Origin: a virus
DNA length: 41,809 nucleotides
Virus record (IMG/VR): IMGVR_UViG_3300005531_000016
Coordinates: 1-41,809 of that record
Strand: one strand, 5' to 3'
Shown: positions 6,641 through 16,414 of the stretch, one piece after another
Numbering within the stretch: position 1 is the first letter of the stretch
How the letters are laid out: each line of letters opens with the position of its first letter
Notes under the pieces: model-generated
Seen by the model: only the letters and a program-made list of their open reading frames with translations
Database searches by the model: none
Told to the model about the DNA's origin: nothing
Translations under genes and position numbers: made by a program

Positions 6641-8563
6641 ATGGCAATGCGCAAGGCAGATCAGTACACGCTTGGCGGAGTGGATTCAAGGTCCAATCCT
6701 GCGAATTATCCGCCGGAGCGTTCTCTCCGCTGCCGGAACTTCACTCCGCTGCCCTCCGGACAATTGCGTTTGCGTTATGGCTACACAAAACCGGCGCAGG
6801 TTTCTACTCCCGCGCCAATTCATTCGGCTGCCTACTATCAGCAGTACGGAGGAAGCCAGTTTGTCCTGTACGGACAGGGTTCGCAGCTAAAGCAGGTGGC
6901 AATTGGCACCGGGACTACGACTACGATTGCCACGCTTTCAACAGGAAATCCTTGGGGGTATTACCGCGCCGCAAATAGGATTTTTATAGGGAATGGGCAG
7001 GACCTGGAGAGCTGGGACGGCACCACCCTTCGCTCGGTGGGCATACGGCCACCGAGCGCGGCGGAAACTTCAGGGATCACTGTATCGGCAGTAAGTAATT
7101 CGAGCGCCAGTTTTGCCACCACGCTCCTTTCGGGCTACCAATTGTTCATGGTGTATTTCAACCCCGTAACCGGAGCGGTTGGGAACCGTGTCCCGATCGG
7201 CAATCCGGTGACCATAGGAACAACCACGACGGCGCTGTTTGTGAACGGACTCCCGGACCTTTCTGGAATCAATGGAGAATGGGTAAAGGGATTTGGACGC
7301 ACAAACGATGGCGGCCAAGTTCCGTATTGGCTGATTGACGCAAACGGAAACCGCGTGGTGGCAAATAATACGGCGACCACCGCCACCATCATTAGCTCGG
7401 TCATAGACACCAATCAGGAATTGCCGTTCCGCAACGGTGTGCCCATTTCCGGCTTGAATGCTTTTGCCAAAGTCGGAAGCAAGATTTTTGGGATTCGTCC
7501 TGGAGATGTGAACATATATTACACCGAGGACGACACAAACCTGACCAACGGAATTTATGTTGGTGTCCCGGCGGAATCATGGCCACCTGACAACGTAGAA
7601 CCATTCCCTACGGCAGAAGTGCCGACAACGATACACGGTTACAACCAGGAGGCATGGATTTTCAGCCAGAACTATCTGGCGATTTGGTCTTTGTTCTTGT
7701 TCCAGCAGGGGCAGAATCCCTGGCGTGCCATCTGGAATGTCGGGTGCGCCGGGCAGCGAGCATGGATCGATACTCCCTATGGGCCGCATTGGGTTACTCC
7801 CGACAAGCAGCTAATGGGTTATAACGGGACCGGCCCGACGCCGGTCAGCGAAGAGTACGAGGCGTCGCTGCTTGGAAGGATCGGGGATCAATTCATTGGA
7901 CAGGTCGAACTGGCGTACTACCGCAACATCGATCTTGGCATCGACCGAATTTACATCCTTGCGAAAGACGCGAATGGCAACCCCTTTGTGATTCTCCATG
8001 ATTTTCGTTTGCGTGATTTCCGTAATTCGATTGCGCAGGGCTACGAAGCCATTTACTCGGGCATGTCGCCCAATACCATGATCGGTTCTGGTTACACCCC
8101 AAGGCAGAATGTGCGCGATGTGAATGGGCGTGAGCGGCTCTGGACTGGCGCGACGGATGGCAACTTGTATCAGCTAGAAGATGGAAATTCGGATAACGGG
8201 AACAACTACACTGGAGACGCGATCTTTTTGATCGGCGCAGGAGACGGAAAGCCATTGCTCGATTCCATCCAGTGGCAGGGAGATGGGAACGTGCAAGTAT
8301 CCGTGGCCGTGAGAGCCACACTGCAACTCAGTGATTTTGAGTCGCGTAATACGGAAGTGGTGGAAATCGACAATCCAGATAACCGCTACAAGATCAAAGT
8401 GGGTCTTGAGACGCGCTGGGTATATGCGCGATTCCAGTTAACATCACATCCGCAGGACGGTGATTTCGAGATTACCGATCCGCCTTTTGTGCCGATGCCA
8501 TCTTACGGAACCATAAACGTTATTACGCCTGATTTTGGAAGGACAAGGGCAAATGCCCCATGA
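6641..8563 (+). CDS. Probable tail hub / stabilisation protein (large beta protein)
   Basis: The 640-residue product starts with a short basic segment and a GGVDSRSNPANYPPERSLRCRN-type opening that I associate with podovirus proteins placed after the adaptor and filling the role of T7 gp12 or P22 gp10. The body is a long series of short beta strands with Asn/Gly turns and aromatic residues, consistent with beta-propeller or beta-barrel repeats. There is no signal peptide and only one or two cysteines, unlike the exported block downstream. It overlaps the next gene by 4 bases. The function is inferred from place, size and composition. Confidence 0.6.
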   Translation: MAMRKADQYTLGGVDSRSNPANYPPERSLRCRNFTPLPSGQLRLRYGYTKPAQVSTPAPIHSAAYYQQYGGSQFVLYGQGSQLKQVAIGTGTTTTIATLSTGNPWGYYRAANRIFIGNGQDLESWDGTTLRSVGIRPPSAAETSGITVSAVSNSSASFATTLLSGYQLFMVYFNPVTGAVGNRVPIGNPVTIGTTTTALFVNGLPDLSGINGEWVKGFGRTNDGGQVPYWLIDANGNRVVANNTATTATIISSVIDTNQELPFRNGVPISGLNAFAKVGSKIFGIRPGDVNIYYTEDDTNLTNGIYVGVPAESWPPDNVEPFPTAEVPTTIHGYNQEAWIFSQNYLAIWSLFLFQQGQNPWRAIWNVGCAGQRAWIDTPYGPHWVTPDKQLMGYNGTGPTPVSEEYEASLLGRIGDQFIGQVELAYYRNIDLGIDRIYILAKDANGNPFVILHDFRLRDFRNSIAQGYEAIYSGMSPNTMIGSGYTPRQNVRDVNGRERLWTGATDGNLYQLEDGNSDNGNNYTGDAIFLIGAGDGKPLLDSIQWQGDGNVQVSVAVRATLQLSDFESRNTEVVEIDNPDNRYKIKVGLETRWVYARFQLTSHPQDGDFEITDPPFVPMPSYGTINVITPDFGRTRANAP

Positions 8564-9042
8564 GCATCTACCAGGCACTCCCATCAACATATGAAGCGGC
8601 CCAGCCATTGCTTCAGCGGGCCCTTCAGGAAACAGCCGCATCCGTTCTGCCACTGGTAAGCTCACGCCGCAGGCCGGATCCGCCGCGCAATTTGATATCG
8701 CAGCCGGGAAGCCTCGAAGCGCTGATTACGTGGAACGCGCCGATAAAATTCAACGAGGTTGCGGGATGGAGAATCTATCGTGACAACGAGGGGAACCTTG
8801 TCGATACAATTCTCGACCCGAATAGCCGCCAGTATCGCCCTAAGCTTCCGGCAAACACGGCAACGGCGTTTTACGTTTCCGCCATCAACAACGCTGGACT
8901 CGAAAGCATAAAGGTGCAAATCATTGCAAAGGCAAACACCGATCAGATGGTGCTAACCGGAGGTACGGGAGGAACCGCCCCGTCGCCCCCTCCGGGATAT
9001 GGAGATGAGCCAACGGGTGGCCGAGGCTTCCTCAGGCAATAG
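8560..9042 (+). CDS. Virion-module protein with one fibronectin type III domain
   Basis: This 160-residue protein has an N-terminal helix, then a clear FN3 domain at about residues 45-130: PPRNLISQPGSLEALITWNAP, WRIYRD, and the closing TAFYVSAINNAGLES strands. The C-terminus is Gly/Pro/Thr rich. FN3 domains are common in phage structural proteins and are thought to help weak binding to cell-surface carbohydrate. It starts by ATGA overlap with the hub gene. Likely a minor tail component. Confidence 0.7.
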   Translation: MSIYQALPSTYEAAQPLLQRALQETAASVLPLVSSRRRPDPPRNLISQPGSLEALITWNAPIKFNEVAGWRIYRDNEGNLVDTILDPNSRQYRPKLPANTATAFYVSAINNAGLESIKVQIIAKANTDQMVLTGGTGGTAPSPPPGYGDEPTGGRGFLRQ

Positions 9043-9048
9043 GAAAAC

Positions 9049-9477
9049 ATGCAGATAATCCCCATAGAATTCGAAGTGGGCACAGGAGCCCCTAGGGACC
9101 CGCATCTTTACGACGCGCTGCAAAAATATTTCGAGCAGGAATTCGGCAGCAGGCAATTGATCTCGAACAACATCAAGACCTGGGCCGTAGTGGAGCATGA
9201 TAACGACGGATACAAGATTCTAGGCGTAACAGCGCTCCGCTACATGATTGATTGCCCGATGTTCCATGTATCGGAAGGAAGAGATGAAGAAACCTGGAAA
9301 CGCGCGGTGGAGGCGCGTGACATGCTTTTTAACCGGGCCCGGGCATTCCTGCAAGATCAGGCGGGAACCGGCACTCGCGTGATGGTATATGTTGCGCCGC
9401 TGGCGCAGCGATTGTGGAAAGGTTTTTTGAAGAAGGCTGGCGCAGTTCCAGCCAATCGATTTGAAGTCGGAGTATAG
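9049..9477 (+). CDS. Small alpha/beta protein, possibly GNAT-like
   Basis: The 142-residue product has alternating strands and helices: TWAVVEHDNDGYKILGVTAL, a charged helix, a RVMVYVAPLAQRLWKGFLKKAG block and a final GV. A strand, a long helix, a strand and then a late helix before a C-terminal strand is reminiscent of GNAT acetyltransferases, and small GNAT-like genes are often found just before podovirus ejection proteins. I do not see a convincing acetyl-CoA-binding Q/RxxGxG/A loop, so activity is doubtful. Start chosen at ATG with AGGAAAAC upstream. Confidence 0.5.
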   Translation: MQIIPIEFEVGTGAPRDPHLYDALQKYFEQEFGSRQLISNNIKTWAVVEHDNDGYKILGVTALRYMIDCPMFHVSEGRDEETWKRAVEARDMLFNRARAFLQDQAGTGTRVMVYVAPLAQRLWKGFLKKAGAVPANRFEVGV

Positions 9478-9492
9478 CCAGAAAGAGGATTC

Positions 9493-10038
9493 ATGTGCGG
9501 CGGCGACGCGCTTGCTTCTCAAAAACAACAAGAAGCCAATCAGCAAATAGCTCTAAACCAGCAGTTGATGAACATGATGCAGCAATACAAGGCGCAGACG
9601 GACCCGTTCTGGATGAGCCGTCTCAGCGGCGGGTTGCCATACATGAATCAGCTCACCGATTACAGCAAGGGTGCGACCGCCCAGGCATTTGCCCCTGCCT
9701 GGGGGCAGTTGAATCGCAATCTGGCAGGGTTCGGCGATACCCTTCCGTCTGGGATGAAAGAGCAATTGATGCAAAATCTAAGCGCCTCGGAGGGCCAAGC
9801 ATTCGACAGCAATATCATCAATGCGCTACAGCAGAATGAGGCCACCAAACAATCCGCAGCCGCTTCTCTGAACCCGTTCCAGCCAGCCCAGTTGGCGAGT
9901 AACGCGGCAGGCAGCGTCCTTTCCGCGCCTCCGGTGCAAAGTGGAGGCATAGGGAATTTCCTCGGCGGTGCGGTCAGCGGACTCTTCAACGCCGCTGGCC
10001 AGGCGCACGGATTTAGCAACCTATTTGCCGGCATATAA
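9493..10038 (+). CDS. Ejection-type internal virion protein (Met-Cys start)
   Basis: The 181-residue protein begins MCGGD, then has a long Gln/Asn-rich amphipathic helix (QQEANQQIALNQQLMNMMQQ), a middle Gly/Pro region, another helical part and a C-terminal Gly/Ala-rich hydrophobic segment (GGIGNFLGGAVSGLFNAAGQ) that could insert into membranes. Small proteins with this build upstream of a giant protein recall the T7 gp14-gp15-gp16 ejection set, and T7 gp14 also starts Met-Cys. An AGAGG site precedes the start. The role is inferred from place and composition. Confidence 0.6.
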   Translation: MCGGDALASQKQQEANQQIALNQQLMNMMQQYKAQTDPFWMSRLSGGLPYMNQLTDYSKGATAQAFAPAWGQLNRNLAGFGDTLPSGMKEQLMQNLSASEGQAFDSNIINALQQNEATKQSAAASLNPFQPAQLASNAAGSVLSAPPVQSGGIGNFLGGAVSGLFNAAGQAHGFSNLFAGI

Positions 10039-10048
10039 AAGGAATCTC

Positions 10049-11428
10049 ATGTGCCACACGCAACAAACACAAGATATGCCACTGGAAACACCGACGATCA
10101 CGCCGCCGGATTCCGGTCCCGGCGCAGAATTGTCACGCACACTGAATGCCGAGAAAGAGGCTAACCCGCAGATGGTGTCAGTCAAGACGCCAACAAAATT
10201 CGGGATGCTGATGAACTTGATGGCGCCAATGCTAGAAGGGGCAGCCGTTGGCGGCTTCACTGGAAAGGGGCATCCCGGAGGAGGCTTTGGCGCAGCCCAG
10301 GATTATTTCGTCCAGCAGCGGATGCGCCAGATGCAAGCGCAGCAATTTCTTGCCAATATGCAAAAAACGCAAGCTGACGTGGAAAAAGCGAGGGCTGAAG
10401 CAGAATGGAACTTGCGCCGCCCTGGCCTCACGAGAACGGCCCCGGCAATACATGGCATTGGGCCCTCCGGCGAGCCTGTTTTCATGGCGCAAAATCCGAA
10501 CACGAATCAATGGGAAGTCATCAATGGCATTTCTCCAGAAGGGCCGCTGCCAGACTATCAAACCATCGGAACCAACGCAGGAATCGTAAAGTATGACAAG
10601 CGCGGGATAGCGCCAACCCTGCCGCTCACCATGCAAACGCAGCAATCTGCCGCTGTCGGCAATCAACTGCCAGAGAATATAGCGCCACTCGCCAATTCTG
10701 AGCTCTGGGGAGGCCCCAGCAGGAGCGATCTGCAAGGTCCATTGCCTACAAAATTCAATTCTGGACGGCCCAGGATGAGCGCAAGCATTCCGTCTGCGCC
10801 GCCAACGGCAATCCCACAGATACTGCAACCGCCGCCGAAACAGGAGCGCGAAGAAACCCCAGAACAGCAAGATTTTGATTATCTAACCACGCCAAAGGAA
10901 AAAGGCGGCATGGGCCTTACCCCGGATCAGGCACATGCCAGAATGCGAGCCCAGGACCGCAGGCCAGATGAAAGCGATCAGCCGCTGACGGGCCAGCGGT
11001 ACAATGTAGCAAGGCAAAAAATACAAAGCGCCTTGAATCGCCAGTTCGCGGAATCCGAATCACGCAGAAAGGCGGACTTGGCAGCGCTCGAAAAGAAGCA
11101 TAGTACGGGAGAAATTACCGACGACGAGTATGCCTCCCAGAGACAACAGATTGAGGAGGACAATGCCGACCGCAAGCAGGCCGCACACGAACAAGCTGCG
11201 GCGGAAGCCCAAGGAATGGGCATTAACCTTGGCGTTGTCCCGAACTATCGTGAACAACTACGCGGCGGAGGAGGACGGGGTGCCACATCTGGACAGGAGG
11301 CAAGCGGGAAGACGGTAACAATGGACGTTGTGGATGCCTGGGCCAGACACAGTGGAATTTCGCGCGATCAGGCTTTAGCGCAATTCAAGAAGAGAGGCTA
11401 TATCGTTGGCAACGGCAGTGTCCGATGA
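10049..11428 (+). CDS. Ejection-type internal virion protein (second Met-Cys start)
   Basis: I take the ATG at 10049 because AAAGGAA lies 6 bases before it and the product then starts MCHTQ, like its neighbour. The 459 residues contain a hydrophobic/Gly segment (MNLMAPMLEGAAVGGFTG, about 45-62), a Gln-rich helix, a Pro/Asn-rich middle (about 140-300), a charged coiled coil (about 335-395), and a C-terminal helix pair with a VDAWARHSGISRDQALAQF stretch. It lies between the small and giant ejection-type genes, matching the place of T7 gp15. No enzymatic motif is visible. Confidence 0.6.
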   Translation: MCHTQQTQDMPLETPTITPPDSGPGAELSRTLNAEKEANPQMVSVKTPTKFGMLMNLMAPMLEGAAVGGFTGKGHPGGGFGAAQDYFVQQRMRQMQAQQFLANMQKTQADVEKARAEAEWNLRRPGLTRTAPAIHGIGPSGEPVFMAQNPNTNQWEVINGISPEGPLPDYQTIGTNAGIVKYDKRGIAPTLPLTMQTQQSAAVGNQLPENIAPLANSELWGGPSRSDLQGPLPTKFNSGRPRMSASIPSAPPTAIPQILQPPPKQEREETPEQQDFDYLTTPKEKGGMGLTPDQAHARMRAQDRRPDESDQPLTGQRYNVARQKIQSALNRQFAESESRRKADLAALEKKHSTGEITDDEYASQRQQIEEDNADRKQAAHEQAAAEAQGMGINLGVVPNYREQLRGGGGRGATSGQEASGKTVTMDVVDAWARHSGISRDQALAQFKKRGYIVGNGSVR

Positions 11429-14400
11429 TCTGGACCAATTTGTGGCGAACTATCGCGCCAAGGGTGTGCCCAAAAGTTCTGGCGATGATGAGTTAGATCA
11501 ATTCGTCAAGAGCTATTCGGAGGAGAAATCGGCGCCCCCAGACACCCGTTCGCCATTTGGAACACTTGCGGAACGTTCCGCGCGTCTTGGCGAGCCTATG
11601 ATTCCGCTGGCTCCCCCAAAGAATTTATTCGTTGATACGACAAAAATTCCAAGGAATCCATTTACGAACGAGCTTGAGCTTGCCCCCCCCATAGCGACCG
11701 AGGAAGAGAAGCAGCGTGCCGGAACTATTGGACCAAGGCCAAATACCGAAATCCCCATGCCATTCGGTGCCGCGCCCGCGCAGGTTCCAGATATTACCGG
11801 AGCGCTGCCGCGTGCCATTGCCGCAGGGGCATATCCCGGATCCTTTGCAGAGGAGCTAAAGCGCAGAGCTGGAGTAACGGACGCCGAGCTACAGCGCGAG
11901 CAAGCTGGCGGCCTGCGCCTTTTCGATCCCGCAGAGTTGATGACGGAATCTCAGCAGCATGAACACCCAATCGCCACCGGAGCGCTCCAGGCCATTGGCG
12001 GACTGACGACACCGGAAAACATCGGCATCACTGCCGCAACGGCTGGTATTGGCGAAGCACCGGCTGCTGTCAGGGCCGGATTGAGCACTCTCTTTGCAAT
12101 GCAGATGGCCAAGGGTGCCTATGACGCCATTCCCGGGATCCGCGACGCTTGGAACCGTGGCGACTATGCGGAAGTCAAGCGCCTTGCGACGCTGGCCGGA
12201 GTGAATACGGCACTGGCCGGGGCCGCTGCTGGGCACGGCGTAAATGAATTTCGAGAAGCGGCTTATGGAGAGCCCGCGCCATTAACACTGCCCCCAGGAA
12301 CGGTCAGTGCGCCGCTTAAGGTAGACGAAGCACTTGGCCGTGGCGCACGCCGAATGCAAGAATTCGAGGCCAACAATGCTGCCCGCGAAGGCATGGCGAA
12401 TCTCGCCAATGCCGAGAGCGCGATTGAGAGAGCAAGACAGGAGCGCATAAATGCGCCAGTAGCCATGCCTCGCACGTTTAACCCAGATGAATATCCTCGC
12501 TTGTTGCCCGGGCCCATCCAGGGTCCAGAGACAAATCCCCTTGAACGAGAAGCGACTCAGGTTTTGGAACAGCGAAAGCCCACCGGGCCGCAGGTTGTGG
12601 ATCGCCGCCGCGTAGGCGCTGGAGAGAATCTTGCGCCGGAATCACCCGCAACACTGCGCAAACAAGTCGATATGCTGGCCGAAGGCACGAATAAGGTTGT
12701 GTACTTTCCAAAGGGAACGGAGAATCTCCCCGCGCCGCCGGACAACGCCGTGGTGACAAACGTGCCCGGTGATAAGCCGGGAAGCGGAATTTACTACCAC
12801 GACCCAAGCATCAAGTCCGAGGACATTTATTCAGCGGTCGATAATGGAACCTATGGGAAGCTGCTTGGCAATGTACAAACAAAGCAGGAAGCGGAAAAAG
12901 GAAATCCCGGAGTGCTTGTCTCGCGGGATGCAAACGGAACGGAACAGAAGGCCAGTGTAGTTGATCTTCGCCGAAAGGCAATCGTACGTTTGCAGGAAAA
13001 AGAGCTGAACCGCCAGTTTCCAAATGGGCAAGTCAGCGTGGAGACGCCCGAGAAGGTGATTTCCGAACGCCAGAAAGAACCGGCGCAACCCTTGCCGGCG
13101 AAATTCAGGACGGACAAGGCCGCAAATATAGCTGCGGCGCAGCCGACAAAAGAGCAAATGATCGATGCCTTCCGTACGGATAAGGGGCGCCTTGAAACAG
13201 AACGCCGCTCTGCCTCGCCGGAAGAGCAGTCTCTTATCGATGATCGCCTGGCAACCATCAACCAGCATCTCGAGGAACTAACCGGACAAAAGCCGTTACA
13301 GAAATTCGTAGATCGCCCTGGCACTGACATTGACAAATTTGTCGAGCAATATGGTAAGCCATCGAGTTCGGAGCAGGCCGAAAAAGCGGCTGTTTCTCCA
13401 GGCGACTATGTAGAAGCCAGCAATGGCGCATTGGCTGGCAAAACGCTGGAAGTTACCAAAGCGGGGAAAAGCGGCATTTACGTCCGCGAGGGTGATGGCC
13501 CCATTAAGTTCGTAAAAAACGGTGAGTATCGGAGACTAGAAGCAGCAAAGGAAGTCAAGGATTTGATCGGTGCCGGGAAGAGGTATTCTGGAGCCGATCC
13601 GCGAATCCTAAAGAATCTCATTCCTGAGCCACTGCGGGAGAAATTGGCGGAAGAAAATCGCTACGTTGCCTTGTCCAGGAATGTCCAAGGGGGCATGTAT
13701 GATCTGGAATCTCAAGCGGCGGCGGACATGCTCCGTGCGCGGGAGATACTGAAGAATGCCCCAGGAAGCCCCAAAGACCTTGAAACGATTTATCACAGCC
13801 TCGAAGATTCCAGTATAAAACTCACCCCCGAACAGGCCAAGATTCGTGAACAGTATGTTAAACCCCTGATGGATGCGTCGCGCGAAGCCTATGAGAAAAT
13901 CACCGGCAATAAGGTCGCCGAGGGCGATGAGCACGTTCACCGCATTGCAGCAGAGCGCGGCGGCATACTGGACAGGATACTCGGCGGAAAGGGCAAACTG
14001 AACGCGGGGAACCCATTATCCAAATCGGCCCCTGGGGCGAAGCGCCGCACAATGATGGCGCTCGAAGATGAGAACGGAAATCGCCGGGTGGTATCGATCA
14101 AGGACAACCATGTCACGGCATGGGAACAGGGCCGCCCTGCGGACATGGGAAGATTTCGCACGCCAGCGCAGAAGGGCGTGGACGAATACTACGACGAAAA
14201 AGTTATGTCGGGACTCGAAAAGCTGGCGTCCGATCTCGGAATCTCTCATGAGCGCACGGCCAAAAAATTGGGCGGAGAGGAAAAAATCCCCGGCACGTTT
14301 GTTGATAAGTCAGGAAAGCGATGGAATGTTAAGCAGGCGACAACGAAAGAGATAGAGGCCAACACCAATATCCGGTACTACAAAAACGCGCTAGCTTCGG

Positions 14401-16172
14401 CGGTTCTAGATTTCCTGCAAATGCGGCGTGCCGAGCGTGCATACGATTACCTGGAGGGTTTCAAGAATTCACCGGAATTCGGCGAGATCGCGCACAAGAT
14501 AGGAAGCGGAAATGCCCCGGAGGGCTGGCGTCCAACCATGCTTCCACAGTTCCATGGCTACTTGTTCGAGCCGCATACGGCGGAAGTGCTTGACTGGTTT
14601 GCAAAAAGGATGAATGGCGGTGATGCCGGGGTAATCGACCGGGCGATGCAGGGGATCAATCACTTTTTACGGACGGCGGCATTTTTCAATCCGCTCATTC
14701 ACACACCAAACATCGGGGTGCATTGGGCCGTCGAGAAAGGCGTGACCGGATTTGGGCCGAAGAACTGGGGAACCATCCTCCGCACGGGATCACGCGCCAT
14801 TGATGCTGTCATCCATCAGAATCAGGATTTTCTAGATGCGCTCGATTCCGGCGCCCCGCTGCAATCGCAGAGGCTGGATAACGACGTTGTAAATAAGCTC
14901 ATTATTCAGCGCATGGGAAAAGAATTGGAATCGAATCCTGGTTATGCCGCAAAGATTGCCGGGGCTTTGGGCTACGCAAATCCGCTAAAGCTGGTTCGGG
15001 CCATCTATGACTTTTCCAACAAGGCCACGTGGATGACGAACGACATAGCCCTGCTCCAGGCAACGTATGAGCACATGGAACGAACTGGGCAACCATTCAA
15101 AGAAGCAGTTGCGGACGTTGCCAAGCACATACCGGATTATAGGCTGCCCACCCGCATTTTTGACAGCAAAGCGCTTGGCACGCTGATGAGCAATCCCAAT
15201 CTAACCATGTTCGGAGCGTACCACTACGGTGCATTGCGCAGTTACGGAGAAATGATAAAGGAAATGGCCGCAGAAAATGTTCCGCCAGCGCAACGGCTGA
15301 AATCGCTGGATCGTATGGCCATGCTCGGACTTGTCACATTCGCAGCCTATCCGGCAATGGATCAGCTTGCAAAACTTGTAACAGGAGACAAGACAGCGCA
15401 GCTCCGCCGCGCCGGAGCCAGCACCTTCATCTACAATCTCGCACAATTGCTCAAGGGAGATAAAACACCAACGGAGGCACTTCAAGCGGTGGCAACTCCG
15501 GCGGCTGGCACCAAATCCGCGGTGGAACTGGCATTTAACAAGGATTTGCGCACCGGGCGCGATATCTATGATTCATCGGCCCCAGCGCGGACGATTGCCA
15601 AGCAAGTGGGTCGCTACGCGCTAAAGAGTGTAAACCCGGTGGGCATGGGCATGGATTTGGAATCCGGCAAAAAAACACTGAAGCAATTGGGAGCTGGCCT
15701 CTTTGGCGTCAAAACGAACGTGCAAACTCCGGCAGAAGCGCTCGCTTCACGATTGCTGGCAAAGTCCATGGGAACCGCCGCGCCAGACGAGGATACTCTG
15801 GAACGCGCCACGATGCGGCGGACCTATGAACAAAGGCTGCGCGACAAGGAGATTACTCCGGCTGACGTTGCGAAAGATCGTGCCTCGGGAAAACTAAATG
15901 CGCACGATCAGGAGATTATCTTGCGCAATGCCGCGCGGACACCCTTGCAGAATGCCATGCGCAATCTTGGCCCCGAAGAAGCATTAAAGGTTTGGAACAA
16001 GGCGACGCCAGAAGAGCAGCAGCAAATCCGCACGCTGTTTGCCGGAAAACTAAGCTCCATGGGAAAAGTGCCGCCAGAGCGCCGCGAGCAGGTGCGCCAG
16101 CAGATTCTATTGGCCCTCCATCCGCACACTCCAGCGGCCGGCGGCCTGCCTCGCGTGTTTTCAGGAATCTGA
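11406..16172 (+). CDS. Giant ejection-type internal virion protein, 1588 residues
   Basis: The frame is open from a TTG at 11406 that overlaps the previous gene and is preceded by GAGAGG; a GTG at 11418 is an alternative. The protein has three copies of a short D(D/E)LDxFVxxY motif (about residues 7-16, 28-37 and 639-648), then helical domains (about 730-1100), a hydrophobic region with HFLRTAAFFNPLIHTPNIGV (about 1085-1105) and a charged C-terminal helical part. Size, place after two ejection-type genes, and mostly helical content match T7 gp16-like proteins that form the DNA-ejection channel. Unlike T7 gp16 I see no lytic transglycosylase E..S/GLMQ motif. A possible LPD-type mixture of domains remains open. 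Confidence 0.7.
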   Translation: MATAVSDDLDQFVANYRAKGVPKSSGDDELDQFVKSYSEEKSAPPDTRSPFGTLAERSARLGEPMIPLAPPKNLFVDTTKIPRNPFTNELELAPPIATEEEKQRAGTIGPRPNTEIPMPFGAAPAQVPDITGALPRAIAAGAYPGSFAEELKRRAGVTDAELQREQAGGLRLFDPAELMTESQQHEHPIATGALQAIGGLTTPENIGITAATAGIGEAPAAVRAGLSTLFAMQMAKGAYDAIPGIRDAWNRGDYAEVKRLATLAGVNTALAGAAAGHGVNEFREAAYGEPAPLTLPPGTVSAPLKVDEALGRGARRMQEFEANNAAREGMANLANAESAIERARQERINAPVAMPRTFNPDEYPRLLPGPIQGPETNPLEREATQVLEQRKPTGPQVVDRRRVGAGENLAPESPATLRKQVDMLAEGTNKVVYFPKGTENLPAPPDNAVVTNVPGDKPGSGIYYHDPSIKSEDIYSAVDNGTYGKLLGNVQTKQEAEKGNPGVLVSRDANGTEQKASVVDLRRKAIVRLQEKELNRQFPNGQVSVETPEKVISERQKEPAQPLPAKFRTDKAANIAAAQPTKEQMIDAFRTDKGRLETERRSASPEEQSLIDDRLATINQHLEELTGQKPLQKFVDRPGTDIDKFVEQYGKPSSSEQAEKAAVSPGDYVEASNGALAGKTLEVTKAGKSGIYVREGDGPIKFVKNGEYRRLEAAKEVKDLIGAGKRYSGADPRILKNLIPEPLREKLAEENRYVALSRNVQGGMYDLESQAAADMLRAREILKNAPGSPKDLETIYHSLEDSSIKLTPEQAKIREQYVKPLMDASREAYEKITGNKVAEGDEHVHRIAAERGGILDRILGGKGKLNAGNPLSKSAPGAKRRTMMALEDENGNRRVVSIKDNHVTAWEQGRPADMGRFRTPAQKGVDEYYDEKVMSGLEKLASDLGISHERTAKKLGGEEKIPGTFVDKSGKRWNVKQATTKEIEANTNIRYYKNALASAVLDFLQMRRAERAYDYLEGFKNSPEFGEIAHKIGSGNAPEGWRPTMLPQFHGYLFEPHTAEVLDWFAKRMNGGDAGVIDRAMQGINHFLRTAAFFNPLIHTPNIGVHWAVEKGVTGFGPKNWGTILRTGSRAIDAVIHQNQDFLDALDSGAPLQSQRLDNDVVNKLIIQRMGKELESNPGYAAKIAGALGYANPLKLVRAIYDFSNKATWMTNDIALLQATYEHMERTGQPFKEAVADVAKHIPDYRLPTRIFDSKALGTLMSNPNLTMFGAYHYGALRSYGEMIKEMAAENVPPAQRLKSLDRMAMLGLVTFAAYPAMDQLAKLVTGDKTAQLRRAGASTFIYNLAQLLKGDKTPTEALQAVATPAAGTKSAVELAFNKDLRTGRDIYDSSAPARTIAKQVGRYALKSVNPVGMGMDLESGKKTLKQLGAGLFGVKTNVQTPAEALASRLLAKSMGTAAPDEDTLERATMRRTYEQRLRDKEITPADVAKDRASGKLNAHDQEIILRNAARTPLQNAMRNLGPEEALKVWNKATPEEQQQIRTLFAGKLSSMGKVPPERREQVRQQILLALHPHTPAAGGLPRVFSGI

Positions 16173-16355
16173 ATTACCAGGCCAAAGAAGCTGCTTGATG
16201 AGCAGTAGTGGCGAGCCGATTGCCGCTATTACGAGCAGCGGAACCATGATTGCTTTGGCGATGGAGAAGCCGGCAAGCCCATCGAAAAAGCCATAAAGAG
16301 ACCCGATCCAGAAAGCAAATGCCAAAATGGATATGAGGACTTTAAGCCATCTCAT
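16161..16355 (-). CDS. Small two-TM membrane protein on the opposite strand
   Basis: This 64-residue leftward frame has a basic start (MRWLK) and two strongly hydrophobic stretches (about residues 6-28 and 33-56), ending PGNSDS, which would give a membrane hairpin of holin-like shape. It fills the otherwise empty 240 bases between the giant virion gene and the fibre block and overlaps the former by 12 bases tail to tail. The ribosome binding site is weak (GAAG about 11 bases upstream). It could be a holin, an immunity or superinfection membrane protein, or a chance frame. Nothing else coding is seen in this gap. Confidence 0.45.
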   Translation of the reverse strand: MRWLKVLISILAFAFWIGSLYGFFDGLAGFSIAKAIMVPLLVIAAIGSPLLLIKQLLWPGNSDS

Positions 16356-16414
16356 GTCCGAGATTCTTCACTGAAATCGTTCCAACATTCAAGACAAAGG
16401 AAAAGCGAAAGAGC

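Noticed and set aside
9968-10048. Upstream extension of the second ejection-type protein
   Set aside because: It lies inside the previous gene and has no ribosome binding site; the ATG at 10049 has a good one and a Met-Cys start like its neighbour.
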